From positions 1-14,817 of the forward strand of contig CAMPET010000582.1 of assembly GCA_946803715.1 (NCBI GenBank): a DNA stretch of 14,817 nucleotides, written 5' to 3'. Position numbers and translations under genes: made by a program. The DNA is from Beroe ovata. Its lineage: Eukaryota; Ctenophora; Nuda; Beroida; Beroidae. Below the pieces are notes generated by a model. It was not told the origin of the DNA. It saw only the letters and a program-made list of their open reading frames with translations, and searched no databases. This document shows, in pieces, positions 9,571 to 14,817 of this stretch (the stretch's first letter is position 1; each line of letters begins with the position of its first letter).

Positions 9571-10919
9571 ACAAACAAACACTGAAACACGCACTCACCC
9601 AACACAAACATACACTGAAAGACGCACAGTATGGACTATAATGGAAGCTAACAAAACGCGCATACGCGGCGCGCGTTTTAAATCAGGAAATGCGCGAGTT
9701 CATCTTCAATAATATGTCACAAGGATTTCGCGCCAGNAGTTTACATCATCTTTAAAGAGAGTGGATATGACTTCATAGCTCTTCCCTTGTGATGTAATGT
9801 ACAGAGGTTTTTGACCGCACTTCAGTAGTGAACAAAGGATAAATAGTGGCACGGGACCGCAATTTCCGCAATTCTAGGAAAGAAGCAAAAAATTATGTCA
9901 TCATAACTGAATACGATGAATTTTACGATATTCATGAAGTTTAAATGTGTATCTGTAGATTTGATAGTTCATCTGGTTTTACTCCTTTTTACTCCTTCCT
10001 ACAGCATAGAAAAGTTACAAAAACAATCAATAAACCCCTGACAACCTCATCAACTGTCACTCAATCCCATTAGCTTGACGACATACCTATCAATTAGTTG
10101 TTGATGACTAATTGATGACTAATTGATGACTAATTAGGTTGTTGATGACTGATAGTCAGGTTGATGACTACCTAATTACTACTAATTACTTAATTATTAG
10201 GTTATTGATGATTATTTCCATTTCAGCACTGTACGGAACATCACAATCACATTACGGAGACAGTACAGACGATAATCTTGGATTGTGAACCTCGCGATAT
10301 CAGGATAAAACTCCTCGAGCATTTCATCGATATCTCCCATCAGGTGGGTGCTCAGAGAGTGGTGTCAATGTGCGGAATAGGTGTCAATGGGAAGTGGTGT
10401 CAATGTGTAGGAGTGGTTTCAATATTAACGTGTCAAGTGGTGTCAGAGTGGCACTGTGGGAGTGGTGTCAATGTAAAAGTGTCAATGGGAAAGAAGTGTC
10501 AAGGTGTGATAGCAGTGAAGTTAAGAAAGTGGTGATGAGTTGTTCAAATTCTTGGTTTCCTCTGATTTGGTGGTGTCAGCGAGAAAGTGGTGTCAATATG
10601 TGAGTGAATACGTGAGTGATGATGAGCTTATTATTATTACAGGTGTCATACGTCAGTCTGTTCCGTTAATTGTTTCAATGTACGGGAATTTGTTCCGTTC
10701 TAAGGTACTGATTGATTCTCCGGAAATGATTGACTGTAAATTACGTGCTTCACAAGAATACATTAGAATTAGCCTCAAATCTTCAAAGTTCCTCTAACTT
10801 TCATCGAACCACAGTACACTCATAAACACACACACACACAAACACACACACACGCAGGTCACCAGTGAAAGTGCAAGATCATTGTCAGCTACTACAGTAG
10901 TAGTTGGCAATACTACTGC

Positions 10920-10964
<45 letters not shown>

Positions 10965-12595
10965 NATTCTGGCAATTCAGTCCCGGTCCCGGTTATAGTC
11001 CCGGTCCCGGTTATAGTCCCGGTCCCGGTTATAGTCCCGGTCCCGGCGAAATCCCGGTCCCGGCACTTTTTGCCGATCCCGGTCCCGGCTGAAAAAGCGA
11101 TCCCGGTCGATCCTTGTGTGTGTGTGTGTGTGTGTGTATGTGTGTGTATGTGTGTGTATGTGTGTGTGTGTGTGTTCTGCAGAAAATAAAGAATAATGCC
11201 GAGGTTTATAATGTACAAAAGAACAATGTAGGTAATAGATATATGATTGCTCACTTCAACAACAATGTACTTGATTCATATTTCCCATGAACGAGTAGCT
11301 GAATGAATTTTTTATTGCAATTAATTTTAGTTAATTCCTACTAATCAACCCAATTTTCAGTGTCTCCTTCTCCGAAACTTCTCTGCCGTTTTCAACATCG
11401 TTTTCTCAGCCCTCTACTCAGCTGCTATACGGAACCTGAAATCTACCTGGGAAGGTAAATATTGCAGTGACGATTGGAATATCCGATAAGAATGACGACA
11501 TACTTCGTTAGTTCTTGATACTTTGATGATGGTTCCGTACAAAAATCCGAGAGATTTTGAAGTTTTATCAAGATGACTCCATTTCATCCTGGATGTTTAC
11601 CAAAATCCCAACCAATGGCATATTGCAAATTTCTCTCTTCCCTTCGGTCTGTGGTTTGAACAATACGATACGAAAATATCTCTTCGTCAAGCTTTAAAAT
11701 TTAAATCCCGTTGTTGGTACTTGTCATAGACTGGCACGAAAACCAACTTCAAAGATTTGGATGTATGTTCTCTGCCATCTCGAAATATGCGAATTATGCT
11801 CTAATAATAATGTGCGATATTATTAATGTGATATTTGAAAATACATTCTGAGAAATCGCGCAGATGAAAACTATTATAATGCGATGCACGGGAATGGCCT
11901 CTCTTTTTCAAGGGAAAAGTGGTTGGAGAAGTTTGCGGGCCTTGGATTTGAGAATTTGGATGATACATCCTTGCCTTTAGGGACGAAGACCTGCCTATAG
12001 ATTTTGACATACCCTCTCCCAATTGAAATAAACCTGTGATCGAATGAAAAGATCTCTAGGATAAACCATTTCAGGTGTTTCTCGTCGACACACCCTGCTT
12101 TTTGACGAGCTCCTCAAGATCACATCACCCTCCATGAATCACAAGGTGTACAGACGACTCCTACAATCGTCCAACGCACCTACTGTCCCCTTTTTACAGG
12201 TTTGTTGTTCGACCTGATGCCATCCAATAATCAATATTTTACTCCTTCATAAACTCGTCGTATATATAATACCAATGTATTGCTCCTTTACATTTTCACC
12301 TGCTCCACAGGTCTATTTGACCGAATTCTTCTCCATTAACGACGACAAGCGAGACTACCTGAAAAAGGGTCTGATCAACCTCCAAAAACGTCGTCTCATC
12401 TACCGAGAGCTGGAGGAAATACGGTATTTCCAGAAACTCCGGTACAACCTGAAGGAGAATCAGGATATCATGTCATTTTTCCTGGACTACCGGATTAGTG
12501 AGCACGACTTTTATTGGAGAAGCGAGATGATAGAGAAAAACGATCGGGAGAGGAGCAAAAAATCAACGACGAGGCGGAAGAGTTATCATCGGTGA
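5252..12595 (+). CDS. Ras-family guanine nucleotide exchange factor (RasGEF/CDC25 domain), nine exons, 5' partial
   Basis: The product would make a small Ras-type GTPase at a membrane release GDP, switching it on. Spliced exons: 5252-5416, 5579-5779, 6644-6764, 7855-8003, 8676-8747, 10227-10343, 11361-11454, 12075-12199 and 12311-12595. All introns are GT-AG and every phase matches, giving 442 residues to the TGA. Residues 1-162 are Ser/Thr/Arg-rich with no domain I recognise. The CDC25 domain runs from about 195 to 410: HREVARQLTLMDHELF (block 1), LRNFSAVFNIVFSALYSAAI (block 2), VPFLQVYLTEFF (block 3), then the helical-hairpin region and INLQKRR. Block 3 has Gln and Glu where many family members have Gly and Asp. 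No RasGEF_N domain is visible, so the start lies further left. Subfamily and the GTPase substrate cannot be assigned. Confidence 0.9.
5579..5779 (+). CDS. RasGEF gene exon B, Ser/Arg-rich
   Basis: This 67-codon exon is in phase 0 at both ends. The acceptor is AATTTCAG and the donor is a consensus ACG|GTAAGT. It encodes a basic, Ser-rich, probably disordered segment including RANRRSSYD and RSKTFSHTF. RRSS fits the PKA/CaMK-type pattern R-R-x-S, a possible phosphorylation site by motif only. Being symmetric, the exon could be skipped without breaking the frame. Confidence 0.75.
5780..6643 (+). other. Intron B-C, 864 bp
   Basis: No gene or strong repeat was found. The tract from 6530 onward is pyrimidine-rich. 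A second AG (CTTACAG at 6607-6613) lies upstream of the used acceptor CTCCCTCTCAG and could be an alternative site. Confidence 0.6.
6644..6764 (+). CDS. RasGEF gene exon C
   Basis: This 121-base exon starts in phase 0 and ends in phase 1 at CCAG|GTAATT. It encodes TDTPVELSRFTCLWDDANR and KKAQDVIFSVKCDCP. It precedes the catalytic domain and matches no domain I recognise by eye. Its split last codon joins exon D as Asp (G|AT). Confidence 0.8.
6765..7854 (+). other. Intron C-D, 1090 bp, with CRE array
   Basis: The intron holds a purine run (about 7035-7058, AGAGGGAGAGAGAGG) followed by a pyrimidine run (7073-7088) that can partly fold back on it. It also holds the CRE-like array at 7199-7280. 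The open frame at 7310-7549 has no splice context and is treated as chance. Confidence 0.65.
7199..7280. repeat. 19-20 bp minisatellite carrying CRE motifs
   Basis: Units CACGATCACTCCGTGACGT lie at 7199-7217, 7218-7236 (variant), 7237-7255 and 7256-7275 (20 bp), plus a five-base remnant. Unit junctions create the CREB/ATF palindrome TGACGTCA at 7212-7219, 7250-7257 and 7270-7277, and a one-base variant TGGCGTCA at 7231-7238. Spacing is 19, 19 and 20 bp, close to two helical turns. It may be an intronic enhancer or alternative promoter, or simply a minisatellite that happens to contain the motif. Confidence 0.8.
7855..8003 (+). CDS. RasGEF gene exon D: start of the CDC25 domain
   Basis: The exon is bounded by CTCTCTCCCAG and AAC|GTGAGT, phase 1 in and phase 0 out. 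It encodes VSHYTPCPCPPPFDLPYEF and then HREVARQLTLMDHELFAN. The latter matches the first conserved block of RasGEF domains (typically A-xQLTLxExELF). The Cys/Pro-rich run just before it is unusual. The ATG at 7855 is out of frame and is not a start. Confidence 0.9.
8309..8354. repeat. CA/CACACACT microsatellite
   Basis: A simple repeat in intron D-E, with CT interruptions that form an 8-10 bp higher-order unit. Confidence 0.9.
8602..8636. promoter_or_regulatory. E2F-like palindromic cluster
   Basis: GGCGGGAA (8602-8609) matches the E2F core. The arms GCGGGAAT (8603-8610) and ATTCCCGC (8624-8631) form a perfect 8-bp inverted repeat with a 13-base loop. TCCCGCGAAAA occurs twice, at 8613-8623 and 8626-8636. 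This GC-rich island stands out in AT-rich intron. Function is inferred from motif only. Confidence 0.35.
8676..8747 (+). CDS. RasGEF gene exon E, 24 codons
   Basis: A microexon-like symmetric exon in phase 0, between CTGTTTCAG and CAC|GTGAGT. It encodes IVEDDLLEYTKKRDQPIPDY and RSIH. In RasGEF domains this corresponds to the region after block 1, where a short acidic helix leads to the next core helix. Confidence 0.87.
9509..9569. repeat. Long CA microsatellite
   Basis: A nearly pure AC dinucleotide run with one interruption (ACAACAC). It is followed by two copies of ACACTGAAA(C/G)ACGCAC near 9591-9625. Confidence 0.92.
9653..9679. repeat. CG-rich 9-bp perfect hairpin
   Basis: AAAACGCGC (9653-9661) and GCGCGTTTT (9671-9679) are perfect complements around a 9-base loop. 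No T-run makes it a bacterial-style terminator, and the host is eukaryotic. Confidence 0.6.
10092..10182. repeat. GATGACTAATT 11-bp minisatellite
   Basis: Three perfect head-to-tail units lie at 10103-10113, 10114-10124 and 10125-10135. Degenerate GATGACT copies follow to about 10182, roughly 45 bases before the exon F acceptor. Each unit contains TGACTAAT, close to the animal branch-point pattern YNYURAY. Confidence 0.8.
10227..10343 (+). CDS. RasGEF gene exon F: core helices of the CDC25 domain
   Basis: This 39-codon symmetric phase 0 exon lies between CCATTTCAG and CAG|GTGGGT. It encodes HCTEHHNHITETVQTIIL and RIKLLEHFIDISHQ. The latter corresponds to the conserved R-xxxIxKFIxIA helix of RasGEF domains, with Leu-Glu-His-Phe in place of Ile-x-Lys-Phe. 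Confidence 0.9.
10355..10610. repeat. Degenerate GTGGTGTCAATG minisatellite beside the exon F donor
   Basis: At least nine copies of (GTG)GTGTCAA(TG) are visible, starting about 15 bases after the donor, for example near 10359, 10380, 10394, 10461, 10477, 10496 and 10587. Spacing is irregular (12-25 bp), with a gap at about 10510-10570. The plus strand is G/T-rich and C-poor. Confidence 0.75.
10826..10854. repeat. CA microsatellite
   Basis: A short AC dinucleotide run with one AAC interruption. Confidence 0.9.
10922..11176. repeat. Composite repeat: GT tract, CCCGGT minisatellite, GT tract
   Basis: A GT run (10922-10964, then an N) is followed by a spacer and three perfect 18-bp units TCCCGGTCCCGGTTATAG (10981-11034). 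Diverging units of 17, 25 and 24 bp start with the same TCCCGGTCCCGG core (11035-11051, 11052-11076, 11077-11100), then a 10-base remnant. A second GT/ATGTGTGT run occupies 11114-11176. Two divergent units contain small hairpins, CGGCA-CTTTT-TGCCG and GCT-GAAAA-AGC. The frames are open on both strands (SPGPGY repeats) only because the unit length is a multiple of three. Confidence 0.92.
11361..11454 (+). CDS. RasGEF gene exon G: conserved block 2
   Basis: The exon lies between AATTTTCAG and GAAG|GTAAAT, phase 0 in and phase 1 out. It encodes CLLLRNFSAVFNIVFSALYS followed by AAIRNLKSTWE. This matches the canonical NFNxxxAIxSGLxSxxIxRLKxTW block almost position by position and is the strongest single signature of the family in the window. 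Confidence 0.95.
11455..12074 (+). other. Intron G-H, 620 bp
   Basis: No repeat, RNA gene or supported exon is seen. A minus-strand open frame at 11801-12022 has no domain or splice context. Confidence 0.6.
12075..12199 (+). CDS. RasGEF gene exon H
   Basis: The exon lies between CCATTTCAG and CAG|GTTTGT, phase 1 in and phase 0 out. It encodes GVSRRHTLLFDELLKITSPS, then NHKVYRRLLQ and the start of block 3, TVPFLQ. FxEL, YRxxL and PxxPxLG are the usual family landmarks. Here the Gly after PFL is Gln. Confidence 0.93.
12311..12595 (+). CDS. RasGEF gene exon I: last exon, block 3 and C-terminus
   Basis: The exon follows TGCTCCACAG after a 111-bp intron (12200-12310) and ends at TGA 12593-12595. 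It encodes VYLTEFFSINDDKRDY, then INLQKRR and ELEEIRYFQKLRYNL, the last core helices. Next comes SEHDFYWRSEMIE, equivalent to the S-xxELYxLSxxxEP end of the domain, and a basic tail with RERSKKSTTRRKSYHR. The tail is lysine/arginine-rich and could help membrane or nuclear targeting (inference). Confidence 0.93.
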   Translation, partial: VYLTEFFSINDDKRDYLKKGLINLQKRRLIYRELEEIRYFQKLRYNLKENQDIMSFFLDYRISEHDFYWRSEMIEKNDRERSKKSTTRRKSYHR

Positions 12596-14021
12596 TGAAA
12601 ACCTTCTTAATAACATGCGAACAATATTGATCGATTAGTTGACTAATCATTAATTAATTGGTTGATAATTGGTTGATTGACTGTAACTTGACTATTATTT
12701 TTTGTTGTGCTGGACATCTATTTATACCTAACAATTCCGCTGTGTTCCATATCGATTGGCATTGTCAAAGCTCAATCTACATATCGGTCAGTTTAATGAC
12801 CCAAACCCCTGTATAGTATTTTAAAGTGTTTATTTTCATTGTTCTCACATTCTGATCGAATGATATGGGATATCTGGGATGAGCCCGCAACCTATTTCCT
12901 TCGATCAGGGAAATGTTGCTTTTTCCAACTTCATCTCCAATTTTCGGAGGGAAGTTGTTTGGTGATTTTTTTACACTTGTTTATCGAGCGTCATTCTATG
13001 TGATCAATAATCAGCCCACTGCTCTCCAATTCTGACTTGATGATCAAAGTTTGCGATCCTAAATCCAAAAAAATGATTTATTTTTAGCATATTCTTGACC
13101 CTCCAAAGATAGATCATGACTGGAAACCAATTTATAAAAGCCCATTTTCAATCAATAAGAGCGGCTCTGGTTTGATCAGATAAGTTGTACTGAAAGACAT
13201 TTGTAAAATGTTGGTACACTCATGTTTTTTTATATATTTATCATGTCTATGACAACATCCTTTCTATTGAAAATGCAACGGACAGACCAAAGCGGCTTCT
13301 GACCGTTGTATACATTTATATAACTGTTCGGTCGAATATATTTGATTTGAATTTGATATATTGAGGTTTTTGGAGGATCAGTCTTCTTGAAATGGATATT
13401 TACGTGTCCCATCATTTTGATTACGTTTGTTTTTATTAGAATACCTAAATTTTTCGTGATCAATCCGCAACAAAATCCTACTTTTTCGTGTCTGTGTAAC
13501 AAGATTTGATATCATGGCTCATAAGCCTAATGTTGTGGCATAGTTTGCTATGAAATGTGGTTTATAGTATTTGGACATCAAGTTATCCGAAGTGTTACCA
13601 AGTGTGTTTTTGCATGTAGTACCAAGCGATATGTATTTCCATTTTTTTTACAAAAAATGCGTTTTTCAATTCGTTGTTATCATAACTGATGGTTTAATTG
13701 AGATTTGACCTTTAACTTATGCAAGGAAGAGCTTAATTGGATGAATTCCAGACGTGCTTTCTGGACAATCTTACTTCCAACGTTGGAAGATTGCCAAATT
13801 TGTGCATTTTGTTTGATATTTGGAGCGCGCGAGGTTTTACTAAAAATACGAGATCCCTTTGCGCGCGTTAAAACATTTATTGTGCGCGACGTGACGCGCG
13901 TAAGGCTTAAGAATTTCAAGTTGTATATACTCGTTGTAATGGAGTACTGTGTAAGCACTCGTTGTCAAACTCAAGGAAACATTTCCTGTTAACGAGACTT
14001 ATAAAAATCGACTTTGGTCAA

Positions 14022-14130
14022 GACAGAGTGGTTATGTGCCTAGCCTGGCGAACACTGTGGAGATCCTGTACGGCATGTTAAACAAGGAATCGAAACCGTG
14101 GGGTTCCGTACAGACCACTCTGTCACAGTG
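14022..14130. repeat. Compound inverted repeat, possible tRNA-derived SINE relic
   Basis: GACAGAGTGGT (14022-14032) pairs perfectly with ACCACTCTGTC (14114-14124). Directly inside the right arm, CCGTACAG (14106-14113) pairs with CTGTACGG (14066-14073). CACTGTG (14053-14059) is complementary to CACAGTG (14124-14130) and would cross the outer stem. On the minus strand TGACAGAGTGG resembles an A box, and GGTTTCGATTCC resembles a B box with one extra base. They are only 17 bases apart, shorter than a normal tRNA. Confidence 0.5.
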
Positions 14131-14732
14131 CAGAAGTTGATAGCCTAATCACATTGATTTCATGAATTACTCCTAATTGACGGGCTGTCGAACGACTTCT
14201 ATCACACGAATACGCAGATAACACGAGCTAATCTTTCCTGTTTCCATCAAGGGAACTGGAAGGATGCAATCATTCTTAGTGGTTCATAGTGGGTTCACTT
14301 CGACTAATCATCGTATCAATTTGATCATAGGCAAGATCGATTGAACGTATTGCAAGTACTGAATGACCGTTATTAAAGTACTGTTCTAAGTACTTTCGCC
14401 TATCAGGTTTTAGATTCATGGACTAGTTGCAAATNAGTTTTAACTGCTGAACAACAGTATTATGTAATGGTCTCTGTGTATCATAGGTAGCATGATCCAT
14501 TGAGCCTTTAGCGCTAACAAAACTACTCTGCCCTAGGAAACTACTATGAAAGGGACTGAAGAAGGAGGATAGACTTTGTTACGTCGACCAATAATGAGTG
14601 ATGATTTCAATCCTCAATACTTCATTACTACTAACTAGACTCTTATTTCTGACATTCGTGAACAATGCTCCCAAGACTTTCTGAAGTTAGACCGTGAGTA
14701 TAAGTAGATGTGCTGGTGGTCTTGTCTATGGC

Positions 14733-14792
14733 GGATCAGAAGGCTCACCCGAAATTTTATCTCTGAAAAATATAAATTAACTCTTCTGATCC
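14733..14792. repeat. 10-bp inverted repeat at the right edge
   Basis: GGATCAGAAG (14733-14742) and CTTCTGATCC (14783-14792) are perfect complements around a 40-base, AT-rich loop. Its role is unknown; it may be the end of an element continuing past the window. Confidence 0.5.
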
Positions 14793-14817
14793 ATACACGT
14801 GGATCACCGAGTTCACC

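Larger units (their letters stand above)
8748..10226 (+). other. Intron E-F, 1479 bp
   Basis: This largest intron contains a GA run (8774-8792), a long CA tract (9509-9569), a CG-rich hairpin (9653-9679), an N at 9737 and GATGACTAATT repeats before the acceptor. Open frames at 8878-9177 and 9392-9712 lack splice or domain support, and the second is driven by the CA tract. Confidence 0.65.
10344..11360 (+). other. Intron F-G, 1017 bp, mostly tandem repeats
   Basis: The intron contains a GTGTCAATG minisatellite (about 10355-10610), a CA tract (10826-10854) and a GT/CCCGGT/GT composite (10922-11176), with little unique sequence between them. Base 10965 is an N at the end of the first GT tract. 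Open frames across these repeats are by-products of their sequence. Confidence 0.8.
12596..14817. other. 3' flank of the GEF gene, no supported gene
   Basis: No canonical AATAAA was found on plus between 12596 and the right edge. An ATTAAA occurs only at 14372-14377, so the polyadenylation site is unknown. A TAATTAATTGGTTGATAATT-type low-complexity stretch lies at 12635-12680. Open frames at 13230-13502 (minus) and 13680-13992 (both strands) lack domains. CG-rich clusters (GCGCGCG) occur at about 13824-13900, and inverted repeats at 14022-14130 and 14733-14792. Base 14435 is an N. Confidence 0.55.

Noticed and set aside
10904-11254. Open frames encoding SPGPGY or similar repeats on both strands
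   Set aside because: They are created by 18-bp and dinucleotide repeats without stops, not by a gene.
13230-13992. Open frames of 90-95 codons in the 3' flank
   Set aside because: Frames of similar length overlap on both strands, with no domains and no splice or polyadenylation context.

Overview
The window is eukaryotic, almost certainly invertebrate animal DNA. It is AT-rich, holds a multi-exon gene with GT-AG introns of about 110 to 1480 bases, and contains a LINE-type retrotransposon, a local tandem array and many micro- and minisatellites. The phylum cannot be fixed from the sequence; an early-branching animal would fit but is a guess. Four single N positions (3149, 9737, 10965, 14435) mark unresolved bases, so a single-base break could be an assembly error.

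Layout. (1) 1 to about 2790, minus strand: the 5' part of a CR1/L2-like non-LTR retrotransposon. ORF1 (1182-2513) encodes a PHD-like C4HC3 zinc module, three CCCH-type zinc fingers and a short coiled coil. ORF2 lies in the -1 frame, overlaps ORF1 by 250 bases and encodes an apurinic-like endonuclease. It is broken by a one-base frameshift near 271-273 and runs off the left edge before the reverse transcriptase. The overlap opens exactly at T_TTT_TTA, a classical -1 frameshift heptamer in the correct phase. (2) About 3158-4720: three tandem copies of a 505-560 bp repeat that carries a 73-codon open frame. (3) 5252-12595, plus strand: nine exons of a Ras-family guanine nucleotide exchange factor gene (CDC25/RasGEF domain). 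All eight junctions join in frame, giving at least 442 residues that end at a TGA. The first exon(s) and promoter were not found and probably lie to the left, beyond the array or the LINE. (4) The introns are rich in structured simple sequence: a four-unit CRE (TGACGTCA) array, an E2F-like palindrome, a GTGTCAATG minisatellite starting beside a splice donor, and a CCCGGT minisatellite flanked by GT tracts. (5) 12596-14817: non-coding 3' flank with a compound inverted repeat (possibly a tRNA-derived SINE relic) and a second 10-bp inverted repeat at the right edge.

The GEF gene and the LINE are on opposite strands and functionally unrelated. If the GEF gene starts left of the LINE, the LINE and the array are intronic. 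The most notable observation is the predicted -1 ribosomal frameshift joining ORF1 and ORF2. No wholly new system was recognised.
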